Assembly (NCBI GenBank): GCA_946699065.1
Contig: CAMPDV010000202.1
Span: 248,001 to 312,000, forward strand
DNA length: 64,000 nt
Direction of reading: 5' to 3'
DNA from: Loxodes magnus
Lineage: Eukaryota; Ciliophora; Karyorelictea; Loxodida; Loxodidae
Positions within the stretch are counted from its first letter, which is position 1; each line of letters opens with the position of its first letter. A model generated the notes under the pieces. That model was given only the letters and a program-made list of their open reading frames with translations, had not been told where the DNA came from and did no database searches. Positions 11,883-22,861 of this stretch are shown in pieces. The position numbers and the translations under genes were made by a program.

Positions 11883-13032
11883 ATGGAGATTATAGCAATG
11901 CTTGCTAAAAATATAAGCACAATAATAAATATATTTGCTTCACTTCTACCAGATTTACAAGGACATAACGACTTAGTATTTTCTCATCAGATTAATAGTC
12001 ACTACTCTTTTATTTTATCCGATATCTAAGCATTAAACATTTTTCTAAATATATTAATAACTTCTAGTTTAAGAAATCAGTTGCCTTTTTTCAAACATTT
12101 CTATATGTTGGTATAAAGTAAAAATCTAAATCAGTATAAAAGTGTAAATAAACAAAAATTCACTATATAGAGCCACCCAATTAATATATCATTAAAAATT
12201 AGAATAATAAACCATCTCCTTATATTTTTTTCTTTTTCTCACCAGTTTGTCACATAAGTTTAATTATTCATATGATTACACTTTTTTTCTCCTAAATATC
12301 TTCCCACAATACTAAGATTTAGTATCTCAAGCAATCTTAGCATTTAAATTAAATTTGTAAACTAAATGCCTTATTATAAGATTTAGCATTTTAGGTATAT
12401 TTGAATAAAACTACATAGTCTATTCTAATTTTAGTCTTTCACTGCTTCCAACCACAGAAATTGTTTTTAGTACTGTAAGAACATAAGTTAGAACTTATTT
12501 CTCAGAGTATTAAGATTAAACCTCATATTCATATTCAATAATACTTATTTAGGGTTAGCTTATATACTCAAGATGCTTAAGAATATGAATCATATATTTT
12601 ACATTAGAGCCATGATTCATATTTAGTGAGTATAAATATATCAGCTTAATCAATTAAAGCTAATAAAGACAGACTAGACTTTATGGAAGTGAGCATTTTA
12701 AAATCAAAAGCATTGCTAATGATGTAAGGCTATAAGGCTCATTCAATCTTCCTATCCTGGATTTTGAAAATAATAGAATTTAACCAAAAAAACAATTCAT
12801 TAATACTTTATTTTCATTTGAATAACTTATGATAATTAGAAAATAAATGTAAGTTTAAATCATTTATTTACTATAAAAGTCAATAGTAGCTAAAACAGAG
12901 TTATTCTAAAAAGCTTTTTATATGAAATTCAAAAAAAAAAACACAAATAAAAATTATGATTCAGTCTGTTAAGTTAAAAGCGGAAGATAAATATGCGAAA
13001 ACGAATCAGCACATTTTCTAATTTCTACATGA
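11883..13032 (+). CDS. Unrecognised protein with one predicted intron
   Basis: Starts MEIIAMLAKNISTIINIFAS. A 46-nt predicted intron (12507-12552, GTATTAAG...ATTTAG) joins this frame to a second protein-like stretch (YGSEHFKIKSIANDVRLQGS, FNLPILDFENNRIQPKK) ending at TGA 13030-13032; total 368 codons. Reasons for the intron are the exact frame match and the change from one plausible frame to another. If TGA 13030 is Trp the frame overlaps the next gene by about 50 bp, so it is taken as the stop. The protein is Ile/Asn/Lys-rich with several hydrophobic stretches. Function unknown. Confidence 0.4.
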
Positions 13033-13192
13033 TATAGTTTGATTATTAATAAGGTAGGATATTAAGAATATTAACCTTAATACCAGTTTTATAGTTAGAC
13101 TTATAAAATTAATAAGAAAATGTTTATTTCTCTGACATATTTATTTAAAAGGGTTAATATTTAAAGAAAATTAAAAGAAGATAATAAATTAA

Positions 13193-13774
13193 ATGGCTTA
13201 AGAAATTTGGAAACAAAACTTATTTGGATGCTTTAACAATATTGATGTATTCCTACTATCCTGTCTTTGCTGTCCCTGCTATAATGGGTATACTTACGCT
13301 AGAATAAGAGGGATATATAAAAACGGTGAGGGGAAATGTACAGCCTTTTGATGCTCTTGTTGCTTCTCTTGCATTGGTGATGGATATAACAGAATGCATT
13401 TCAGACACGCGCATAAAATTAATGGAAATTATTTTGGAGATTGCATAATTTCATGTTGTTGTCCACCATGTTCTATAGCTTAAGTAGATAGAGAACTATT
13501 TTCTTAAAAAGAAAAGGAAGATAAAACAAAAATTAAATAAGAAAACTAAATTTAATAAATCCAATAAATTGCTTAGCCTATATAATAGGCGACGTAATTT
13601 TAGCAAAACTAGCCTGCTTAGCCTATATAATAGGCGACGTAATATTAGCAAAACTAGCCTGCTTTCGTTATCCAAATAAATACAGCACCTCAACAACCAC
13701 CTATGGTATAGCCTCTTGGACAACCTTATCAATCACAATAGGGATATTATTCATAGCAATATCCAGGCTGTTGA
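13193..13774 (+). CDS. PLAC8-family cysteine-rich protein with Gln-rich repeat tail
   Basis: 193 residues. The PLAC8 core spans about residues 5-105: W-K-Q-N-L-F-G-C-F, LSCLCCPCYNGYTYARIRG, then C-T-A-F-W-C-S-C-C-F-S-C (W = TGA) and CIISCCCPPCSIAQVDRELF. The CCxxC clusters and the CSIAQxxRE motif define the family, whose members are membrane-associated and include plant metal-resistance (PCR) and cell-size proteins. After a Lys/Glu linker the tail has two tandem 15-residue units (AQPIQQATQ[F/Y]QQNQP) and then QQPPMVQPLGQPYQSQQGY. The gene ends with two consecutive TGA codons (13772-13777). A second PLAC8 gene lies at 25020-25505. Confidence 0.88.
13564..13663 (+). repeat. Tandem 45-bp coding repeat (2 copies)
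   Basis: Two adjacent 45-bp units, nearly identical apart from a T/A change, encode the 15-residue Gln-rich repeats of the PLAC8 protein. All glutamines except some CAA codons are TAA or TAG, so this stretch is saturated with standard stop codons. Confidence 0.8.
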
Positions 13775-13841
13775 TGAAAACTCTTTATTCATTTCGTTAT
13801 TCATTAATAATAATCCAAATCTGTGTTAAAGGACTATATAC

Positions 13842-14900
13842 ATGCATTATGATTATAAAAGCAATAATTATATCCTTTTTCATTAATATGAACATTCTTT
13901 ATTTAGGTATTAAATATAATATGTATCATCTATTATTCATCTAATTCTATTTATAGATCTAATTTTTTTTATATCTCATCAGTTCGGGGAAAATACTTGA
14001 TTTACTTCTGTGTTCAAATCCACACTCTTAGAAAAAATGCTTGCAAGCAAACTCAAATTTCTATAGATCTGAATGAATAAGATAACTATTTAAAGCTCAA
14101 AACACTTGAATAATGAAGTTTCTTTGGATCTTAACTCCAAAGTGTTAAAACTAAGCCATGTATATTCTTAAGCTATTTATAATGCTTGCTTATATCTAAG
14201 AATAGAAGCCATTTTAGTAAATCATAAATATTCAACTTAGTCTTTAACTTATCAATTCCCCATTTAAAAGTTTTAGATTTATCCTATTTTCCTTAATCAT
14301 TAATAGGAATCATAACTACTTTATGCTATATATAATAAACTAGCAATAACTGCAAGATAATCAAACAACTAGCGATGATTTAAACTTAGACTTATTAGTA
14401 AAAATAAGTTTAGCATGCTTATAAGTATATAATCCAATTAAATTTTGCTATGAGTCTTGAAAAATTATGCATAAAGCTAAGGTACAAAAATATGGAGAAT
14501 TGTACTAAAAATACAGTTATATAGGTTAAAAAAATATATATCAGCTAGGAGAAAAAATCCTAGCATACTTATAGACAGGTAATCCAATTATCTGATATTG
14601 TTTTAAACATTACTATAAGAGTAAATTATTCAGCTAAGCTAATAACTCATGAAGTCTTTATAAGATAATAATATAATGATTAAACTTAGTCCAGCTTTTG
14701 CTTATTTAAGAGAATAGCTTTAAGTTAGAAAAATTATTTCATTAATCTAGCTATTTCAGAATTTTTTGGATCTCTTTGATATGATTTTTTAATTAGATTT
14801 GGTTTAAGTTGAACTCTCTTTAATTTAATTAATAACATAAAGAAATGATTAAGATGTAGAAGATAATAAAATGAGGGTCTTTACTTATATAACGTAATGA
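13842..14900 (+). CDS. Unrecognised Gln/Leu-rich helical protein
   Basis: Frame from ATG 13842 to TGA 14898-14900, followed directly by a second TGA. 353 codons. Strongly coding in appearance: LLEKMLASKLKFLQIWMNKI, SKHLNNEVSLDLNSKVLKLS, ARRKNPSILIDRQSNYLILF and a C-terminus QRNDQDVEDNKMRVFTYITQ. It is predicted mostly helical, perhaps an adaptor or coiled-coil scaffold. No catalytic motif recognised. The start is the first ATG after the PLAC8 gene; a start further downstream cannot be excluded. The 68-bp gap to the PLAC8 stop is typical of this block. Confidence 0.5.
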
Positions 14901-15136
14901 TGAGAAAATTAAAAAAGTAGATTTGTATTCACTTATGATATATAAGCATAACCTTTAAGCTAAGAGAGCTTAAATATAAATTATAAGAAGTTAACTATTA
15001 AACTGTGTAACTGACAAATTTTTTTCCCTAAATTAGAGGAAAAGTAAATCCTTCTTTACGTTTAAAACTATCTCCCAGCTTTGTCTAAAAGAACAACGAT
15101 TAAGTTAAACTAATTTCATTTAAATTAAATTAAAAA

Positions 15137-17069
15137 ATGAATCAATAGATAGAAAGTTTTGTCTTGCTTCTTGTGATCACTAAAGGAGATCTTATGTTCA
15201 AGTTACTTCGCCTCTTTCTTATTTTTTCATTTAACATAACAAAGACTTCCAATCTATTATTTTTCTCCGCTTTGGTTGTAACATCTGGATAGTAAGCTAA
15301 CCCTTTAGAATTGCTTCTGTTTTTCTTTTTTGTCCATAACAGAAAGATTAAGACATATCACCTTGAGTTTATAATAATAATCGCCTTAGTTTTATATGTT
15401 TTTATCTGATAGGATTTTGCTATTACTATCTCAATGATTTTAATGAGTTCCTTTCTTTATTAAAAGAACTTTGAAAAGTAAGAAACTACAGACTTAGAAG
15501 AGACCTAGCCTAGCATGATTTTTCCATACCCTGATAATTCGTCTTTATATCCTTAAAGGGAGTAGTAAATTATCTAGCCATCCTTAAGAAACAGAAGTCT
15601 AATCTCTTTATGTCAAAAGATCAAAAAATTCTAAGACTCATTCAAGTCACGCTGATCATAAAGTCCAGCTAGCAGTAATGTATCAATGCCCTACAGTTTA
15701 GAATTTTGTGCCAGTTCTATATCAAGAAACAGCTAAAGCAACACACCTTATAATAGTGGCCTTTTCAGAGATATTTCATCTTGTAAGAATGACTAAACCG
15801 AACTTTCGATGTCAAAAGATGATAATTTGACAGATTTTGACTTAGAACTTATATTGGATAACCTCATAAAAAATACAAGCAGGTCAACACGAACAAATCA
15901 CAAGAAGTAGAATGCAAACAAAGATTTTTAGCAGAACATCACCCAGGCATTACCTGAAATTCATTTGGATTAAATAAAAGAGCTAAGATAATAAAGCAAC
16001 ATGTTAGTTCTTCGCACTGTAATAGAGGAAAACGAAGAATTAAATTTAAAGCAAGAACTTTCAAAAGTAGGAGATTGGAATTTTAATATTTTCAGATTAG
16101 AAAAATTAACTAAGCACTAATCTTTGGTGAAGCTTGGGTATTATGTCCTTAAAAAGAAGGGATATATTGAAGCCTATTCAATAAATACTTTAAAATTGTA
16201 GCAATTTTTATAAAAGATTAACGGAACCTATATAAGAGAAAATATCTACCATAACGCAACACATGGTGCTGATGTTACTAACTCAGTATTGTTTTTAATA
16301 GAAACAGCTATTGCTAATAAAGCAGATTTTACTCCCATAGAAGCTTTCAGCTTAATCACAGCAGCAATGGTTCATGACTTAGGACATAAAGGAGTAAATA
16401 ATTCTTTTTTGGTGTAAACGTAGGATTTCTTAGCTTTAATCTATAATGATCAGAGTGTCCTTGAAAACATGCATATATCTAAAACGTTTGATATATTGGA
16501 TCAATACAATATAACAGAGAATATGACAAAAGAAGAATTTAAAGTATTTAGAAAGCTAATAATTAAAATGGTACTAGACACAGATCTCTAGAGACACTAT
16601 GACATTATGAAAGCATATGAAAAAAATATTGAGTCAACTTAAGATTTCTCTGATGAGTTTAAAAGAATAGCAACTTTATCAATGTGCTTAAAATGTGCTG
16701 ATGTTGGTCATGGAGCAAAGTAAAATGATCTGCATTAAATATGGTCACGCAGGATTACATTGGAGTTTTATAATTAGGGGAAATTAGAAGAAGAAAGAGG
16801 CCTTCCTGTTAGTCAGCTTTGCAGTAGACAAACAGATATAACAAAAAGTTAAATTGGTTTCTTAAGATTCTTGGTACAACCTATGTATACCGCTCTCTAC
16901 GAGACTGTTGACAAGTAAGTCTTTAATCACTTTAATTTACTATAGCAATGAGTTAAATGCCATCTGCATATAAGAAATATAAAAAAACATAGATTTCTGG
17001 GATATTGTTGCATTAAAAAGAGAAAGAGGTGAAATAATTTTTGACGTTGATGCTGAAGAAGTTATCTGA
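15137..17069 (+). CDS. 3',5'-cyclic-nucleotide phosphodiesterase (HD type), membrane-anchored
   Basis: Model: exons 15137-16914 and 16946-17069 with a 31-nt intron (GTAAGT...ATAG); 633 residues. The N-terminus has about four hydrophobic spans (residues 20-105). A Ser/Gln-rich linker precedes the class I PDE domain. Metal-binding motifs are clear: H-N-A-T-H-G-A-D-V at about residue 372, the HD pair in AAMVHDLGHKGVNN, VLENMHIS, and the late K-C-A-D-V-G-H. The region F-L-R-F-L-V-Q-P-M-Y resembles the substrate-binding segment near the conserved Gln. It should hydrolyse cAMP and/or cGMP at a membrane; specificity cannot be read from this. TGA 17067-17069 is followed by TAA TGA. It is convergent with the next gene, 7 bp between stops. 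Confidence 0.93.
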
Positions 17070-17076
17070 TAATGAG

Positions 17077-17403
17077 TCAAAAACTTTGTGAATAAACGTT
17101 TTTTATTTAAAAAATAAAACTTAATATGCTAAGTACTTTCAGTTAATTTACCTTTTCATATCTTATGCTATCTGATACCATATCTATAAACTTTTCTCTG
17201 TCTTATGTATGCGAAACCAATAAATATATAGAGTCTTCATAACGAAGCTAAAAAATGATTAGATATAGTAACTCTTTAATAAACTTAATTTAAGATCTTC
17301 AAAAATAATTTCCATTTTATCTTCACTCAGAAATTAAAACTATACTGCTACCAAAACTTTTGCCATTTAACACAGCTATGTAAGTGCAAATGATTTGCAT
17401 CAT
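17077..17403 (-). CDS. Small unrecognised protein
   Basis: 109 codons from tandem ATG ATG (17403-17398) to TGA 17079-17077. It reads MMQIICTYIAVLNGKSFGSS, then IVLISE, and later LRYEDSIYLLVSHTQDREKF and IDMVSDSIRYEK. Composition and the beta-then-helix pattern look genuine, perhaps a small cytosolic domain, but I cannot name the family. A second frame in the middle (MEIIFEDLKLSLLKSYYI) is also plausible, so an intron or a different model is possible. It ends 7 bp from the phosphodiesterase stop. Confidence 0.4.
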
Positions 17404-17484
17404 AATTCATAGTCATTAACTTGTTTAGAAATACACTAAAGAAATTACAAATTGAGACTTAAAGCTTTTTTTATAGATAGTAAA

Positions 17485-17754
17485 ATGCTTGATTTTATTA
17501 TATTTCTGGCGATTTTTTGAATTAAGCAAGAAGAAGGAAAGTATTAAAATGACTAGGAATATAAAAGGAATCATAAGAATGAGCATGGAATGTCTTTATT
17601 TATAGGATATGATATCATAATTTAAATACTGTTAAAACCTATTTAAATTTAATAACTAGCAAAAGAATATAAACATAGAGTATCTAACGAAACTAAGAGA
17701 GCAATTATATAGTAAAAATAAATAAAGTCAACACTTAAAATAATCTTAGTATGA
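17485..17754 (+). CDS. Possible small secreted or membrane protein
   Basis: Frame from ATG 17485 to TGA 17752-17754, 90 codons, beginning MLDFIIFLAIFWIKQEEGKY (signal- or anchor-like) then hydrophilic (KEYKHRVSNETKRAIIQQKQ). The same frame leads without another stop into the RBR gene at 17923, so it could instead be 5' untranslated or upstream coding sequence. A competing frame from ATG 17549 also looks plausible. Low confidence. Confidence 0.25.
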
Positions 17755-17922
17755 TATACTAAAGAAGTGATTAAAGGCATTTACTATAAATTAAAAGGTT
17801 TTCAGGTAAATATACAATAAAATAATTTATTAAAAACTTTTGGTTTTAATAAAACTATATTATTAAAAATCTAATAAAAACAATCTAATTTCAAATATTG
17901 GATCTACATTGATTATAAAAAA

Positions 17923-19456
17923 ATGGGGAATTTGTGTTATAAGCATAAGAATAGAGAAAATTAAAATAAAAGTATAAGAGAGAGCAAGTATTGCATGGAA
18001 GAAAATAATTAAATTAATTTTGCTAATAATATTCCAGAACAAACTTAGCCAAATCTGTTAGAATTGTAATAGGATAAAAAAATAAAAGAAGAGCAAGAAC
18101 AAGAACAAGAGCAAGAGCAAGAACAAGAGCAAGAACGATAGCAAGAATAAGAGCAAGAGCAAGAGCAAGAAAATAAATTATTAGAACAATAATAAAAAGT
18201 ATTAAAGGAGAAATAGATAAAGGAAGATTAAGAATATGCTAAGAAATTAATTGAACAAGAGAAAATATAAAGAGAAGAAAGTCGAAAAAAATAATGTTAG
18301 ATATGCTTAGAATCTTTTCTACCTGCTTAAATGAAAACTTTAAATTGTGAGCATAGAATGTGCAGTTTTTGCTTAAAGTAGACCATTGAATAGAATATTG
18401 ATTAAGGAAAGTTTAAATCTGAAGATTTACTTTGTCCTATATAAATGGAAGGAGGTAAGTAATGTAATTGACCTTTTGAAAAAGGAGTTTAAAAAGTTTG
18501 AGATTTATGTTTCATACAATATGTAATTGATAAGTCGCATTGAGAAAAGCTCAATGAATTAAGAATTAATTAATTCTAAGATTTTATGTAAGTTGCTTTA
18601 ATTCTAGAAAATGTCCTAATTTGAAGTGTACAGGAAGATTTGAAGTTCCAAAAAACCCAGCAACGGTTTAATGTGATATATGCAAGATTAAGTTCTGTTC
18701 TAAATGTCTTTAGAAGCCTCATTGATTTTGATGTAGTCAAGATCAGAAAGATGTAATTTTTAGTTATTTTAGCCGATATAAATTGCTTAAAGAGCAGGGT
18801 TAGAGATAAGAAAATGTCCATACTGTAGATATCCAGCTTCAAAGGATGAAGGATGCGAACATGTTAATTGTAAATGCGGTAATGAGTGGCTATTCTGTTG
18901 TGAAACTAAAAGAAGTGTAAGTTATTTTTAAAAATTTCAGCCTATATTAGCTCATGGAAATCATTATCATGCCAAAGGTTGCTGATTATGAAGCAACTGA
19001 GAAGGAGTAGATAAAAAATTAGATATATGTGAAGAATGTAAGGCATTAGGTAAACTTTGTCCTAGGCCAGGAAATATAAAGAAAAGTCTTCTAACTTACA
19101 ACAATAAAATGGAAGCTGAAAGAAATTTAAGATTATCACGCATTTAGAACACTTAAATAACGAAACAAAAGTGAAATTTAATTTTTAAAGCAATAATATC
19201 TAATATTTAGCTAACTAAGCAAAACAAGTATTCATCTTAAGAGAATAATTAAGCTTCTTTAATGTTTGCATTCTACTAGGTAAACTTAATATCTTTTGCA
19301 AACTGTCAGCTAAAGATAATACCATGTCTCTTAAAAAGTTTAAAATTTCCATTTATCCTCTATTTGAATAATAATCCTCTAAAATAAATTTTTTAAGCTT
19401 TAAACAAATAAATTTTAAACTACTAAGGAAATAAATCAGGAAAATCAATTAACTGA
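17923..19456 (+). CDS. RBR-type (RING-IBR-RING) E3 ubiquitin ligase with C-terminal hydrophobic region
   Basis: Exons 17923-18587, 18608-18752, 18773-18916 and 18941-19456; introns of 20, 20 and 24 nt, all GT...AG and frame-restoring; 489 residues. MGNLCYKHKN is a possible myristoyl/palmitoyl anchor. A long Gln-Glu repeat (about residues 50-85) precedes RING1 (CQICLESF...NCEHRMCSFC, later LCPI). The IBR has KCPNLKCTGRFEVP and CKIKFCSKC. RING2 is CPYCRYPASKDEGCEHVNC, then CKCGNEWLFCC; the Cys in HVNC fits the catalytic position. RBR ligases pass ubiquitin through that Cys. I read TGA 19172 as Trp (ITKQKW-NLIFKAI), which adds a hydrophobic C-terminus ending LKSLKFPFILYLNNNPLKQI. If it is a stop, the protein is 395 residues. 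Confidence 0.88.
18050..18250 (+). repeat. Gln-Glu (CAAGAG) coding repeat
   Basis: Purine-rich repeats of CAAGAA/CAAGAG with occasional TAA or TAG for CAA encode the QEQEQ tract of the RBR ligase. The replacement of single CAA codons by TAA/TAG inside the repeat is direct evidence that these codons are interchangeable with Gln. Confidence 0.75.
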
Positions 19457-19529
19457 AGCTTTTTTATAAAATAATTTCATTCTATTGTAGTTTATGATCA
19501 TTAAGATGTAACTTAAATAATAAAATAAA

Positions 19530-20190
19530 ATGGCTAAATATAGTGAATCTTATAGTACATCTATTAAAGAAGCTGATTATGTAAAAGGTCTATCTGTTAA
19601 CTTGATTCAGTATCTAAGAGCTTTAAATAAAAATCAAGGTAAGTGCCATAAAAACTTGCTGCTTTTTAATTAAATCCCTAATTTTTGCTTGTTTGTTTAA
19701 GAGTTTCAATAGATTAACAAGATAGAAAAGGATACCTACAAAATTAGAAAAAAGCACTTAGATAGGAGAGAAAGTCCAAGTCTAGTTCATATTGGAAGAG
19801 AGTACTGTATTATAACTAAAATTGAAATTTTTCCATTTATATTAATCTATTTAAAATTGAAAGTATTGCATCTTAAAATTTCAAGGATCTTAAATAAAAA
19901 TGGCAAACGACAGCATTAAAGCATATTTAAATAAATCAAGTTTCTATTAAATGTAATCGCATTTATTAGATATAAGAGATCATGGAAAGAGATTCTAATT
20001 AAAGAAACCTTTTAATTTATTTAGCCAGCTGTAAAAAATCAAGAAATTAGCTGAAAACATTCTTTTCTAGCTAAGCATAAATTTAATGGATAAGCTCTCT
20101 TAATATCGCTTCAGTAAGCTTTAAATCCTCCATTTAAAGAAATAAAACGCAAAACTAAAGCTTTAATAATAAAAGAAATACGGTTACAAT
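19530..20190 (+). CDS. Unrecognised protein with predicted longer introns
   Basis: Starts MAKYSESYSTSIKEADYVKG. A predicted 63-nt intron (19639-19701, GTAAGT...TTTAAG) leads to EFQQINKIEKDTYKIRKKHL and SPSLVHIGREY. A second, less certain 79-nt intron (about 19811-19889) would join this to IKMANDSIKAYLNKSSFYQM and LLDIRDHGKRFQLKKPFNLF. The last part could instead be a separate gene starting at ATG 19900. I see no TGA closing the final frame, so the 3' end is unresolved. Helical and basic; family unknown. Confidence 0.4.
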
Positions 20191-20373
20191 AGAATCAAGG
20201 TACTTTGCAATGCTTTTAAATTTTGTTCTAATGCTTTTGACAAAAATCATAAGAAAAGGCATAATAAAGTGATATATAAAAGCTGCAATAAGAGTTATCT
20301 TGTAATTTTTTTATTTTATAATAGCTATATTTAATATACACAGTTCATTTTTATTAATTATAACCATTTTATT

Positions 20374-22840
20374 ATGTCAAACACATAGAAGGTCTTTAAG
20401 TAAGTAGGCAACTATACTTTAGAAAAAATGATAGGAACAGGACAGTATGGAACTATATGGTTGGCTTAATTCAAATCAGATAATATACAGGATTATCTAG
20501 CAATTAAGCAAATTCCTAAGAAAAAGCTTAATGAACATTAGATAAAACGATTTTAATAGGAGAAAAACAACTTGTTTTCCGTCATTGATCATATAAACAT
20601 GGTAAAGCTAATCGAATATATTTCAACCGAAAACAATTACTACATCGTTATGTAATACTGTAATAGAGGTGACTTAAGATCTTACTTTTAAGGCAAAAAT
20701 CAAAGAATTAAAGAAGAAGAATTTTAGCCTCTAGCTGCTTAACTAGCAATTGGACTTTAGTTTTTAAGATAGAAGAGTATAATACATAGAGATATAAAAC
20801 CTGAAAACATCTTGCTTCATCTTCAGCAATACCTTTAAATTAAAATAGCTGATCTTGGATTTTCAAAATAGATGCAAAGCAATGAGGTAGCAGATACTAT
20901 GTGCGGCACTCCTTTATATTCATCTCCTGAAGTGCTAATGGAAAAAGACTATGACTTTAAAACTGACGTATGGTCATTTGGAGTTATAGTATTTGAAATG
21001 CTAACAGGTTCCACACCTTATGATGGCTATAATATTGAAGATATTATAATATAATTCAAGTATCCCTTAAACTGGCAAACGATTTCCTTACCAGAATCAG
21101 TTAAGGATTTGTTGCAAAAAGTACTTGTAGTAGATTAGAACGAAAGGGCAGACATTAACGATGTAATGAATCATCATTGGATACAATAGGGAATTTAAAT
21201 GAATTCTCATCTCTATTTATAGTAGCTGGAATAACTCAATTAGGACAAATAGTAAAAATAAATGACCTTTACAAAAGCTTAAGAAGTATAAGAGTTAAAT
21301 TAAAACTAATACTAGAAAGAAAAGCTTAGCACTTTTGGTACTTTTCAAAATCCTATGGAGCTTTAGATTAACAATAAGCTAATAAATTAGAACTAAAATG
21401 ATTTTTATTAAACTCCCTTTAGTCAATTTTCTAAAAGTGAAAATTTAAATTTATAAGTGAAGCCTTAGGATTTAAAAAAGGCAGTAAACTAATTTCATCC
21501 ATAGAATTAAGTTTTAAACTAAAATGTAAATCCATTTAATTAAGATCCTCCTAACTAAAATTAGTTTAATATAAGTGTTAACTTTCCATTCTAGCCTTAG
21601 CAGCAAAATATAGACAAAAATGATATAGATACTTACCAAAGATAGAACTTATATGAGAGATAGGAATAGAATTAACCCTTTTCATAAGTTTTATATTATC
21701 CTACAGACAATTAACAAAAAGGAAAATTTTAATTAAATGTTGCTGAAGATCTACCTCAACTCCAACGTCAAAAATCTAAATCTGCTAATAGTTCTTGAGA
21801 AAACTAAAATCTAACCATAATGGATAAATAAATTTAGAGTATTGATAAAAAATAAATGAGGTAGCTTTAAAACCAATAGGTTGATAACTAATAACCAGAA
21901 AAGGAAAATCTGCTAATTTAATTACCTATAAATGAATAATAGGAATAGAACTCGAAGTATGAGCTTTCTAGTTATCCCACAGTTGATTTAAACATTATAG
22001 AGTTTAGTTAATAAAACTAATTCGAGTAACATGTAGAAGTGGTTAATTAGTTTCCGGAACAATAGTAAGATCTTTGGAACTATAGATAATAAGAAAATAA
22101 TCTTTAATCAGAGATATAGAAAAATTAAATGGATCAGCAAAATATTTCCAAACAGATATTGGACTAGCATGCAAATTAGCTCAAATCAACAAATTTCATG
22201 TAACGGAAATTTAAAGGAATTATGAATAAATTTGGAAAAACATTCACATTATGTCAGAACAGATTCAAAAGTGCTTAGATGATTCTCAAAATGCAATAGA
22301 TAGGCAGTGAATTCAGCAATTTTTCATATTTTTCATTATTTGTAATATAATGGTGTGCTTTGACTCTTTCGAAAGAGATGAATGAAGTATTAAGCTATAT
22401 TTCTACAAAAATAGAACTTGAAAGTATTGAAAAAGAGAATAAAGAAAAAATGATTTAACTCATTAATCAGGCAAATGAGAATATAAAGCTGTATAATTAG
22501 GAATAAAACTAACTGCAGAAAGAGCTTTTATAATTTTTTAGAACCTAATGGACAGAATTTGAATATCTTGAAAATTTTACTTAATTTATGAGAATTGGAA
22601 TGATTGATTTTCTTTTAAAATTAAATTTAGCAATGCAAGATGCAATTAAATCAGGAAATAGGTGAAGTGAAAGGTTCTAAGAATAATGCTAGCTTTTAAA
22701 GGAAATTCTGCTGACTATATTACAAGATGACTACATGGAAGATAGAAAACAATAAATAATGTTCCTAGAATTTAGGGTTAATGGCTGGCTAAATAAAATT
22801 TAGCAGTATAAGGCTAATAAAGCTTAGCATTAATAAATAT
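20374..22840 (+). CDS. ULK/ATG1-like serine/threonine protein kinase
   Basis: Kinase domain at about residues 12-275: glycine loop MIGTGQYGTIWLA, Lys in YLAIKQIPKKK, catalytic loop IIHRDIKPEN, DFG variant IADLGFSK, activation end CGTPLYSSPEVL and DVWSFGVIVFEML. The NIEDIII and PLNWQTISLPESVKDLLQ helices fit ULK/ATG1 kinases. About 300 residues of Gln/Asn-rich linker follow, then a helical C-terminal region resembling the ULK tail (KEMNEVLSYISTKIELESIE, WTEFEYLENFTQFMRIG). Role by homology: starting autophagy or a ciliary ULK4/Fused-like function. I see no TGA stop after the coding sequence fades near 22840; an intron may join it to the next frame. Confidence 0.88.
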
Positions 22841-22861
22841 TTCTATGTTAACTATTAATTT

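Noticed and set aside
14000-14040. GTGTTCAAATCCACAC, resembling a tRNA T arm
   Set aside because: No anticodon, D or acceptor arm is nearby, and the sequence lies inside a coding frame.
19176-19475. Minus-strand frame reading MEILNFLRDMVLSLADSLQK
   Set aside because: It has no stop, continues as antisense into the RBR gene, and the plus strand gives an in-frame RBR C-terminus.
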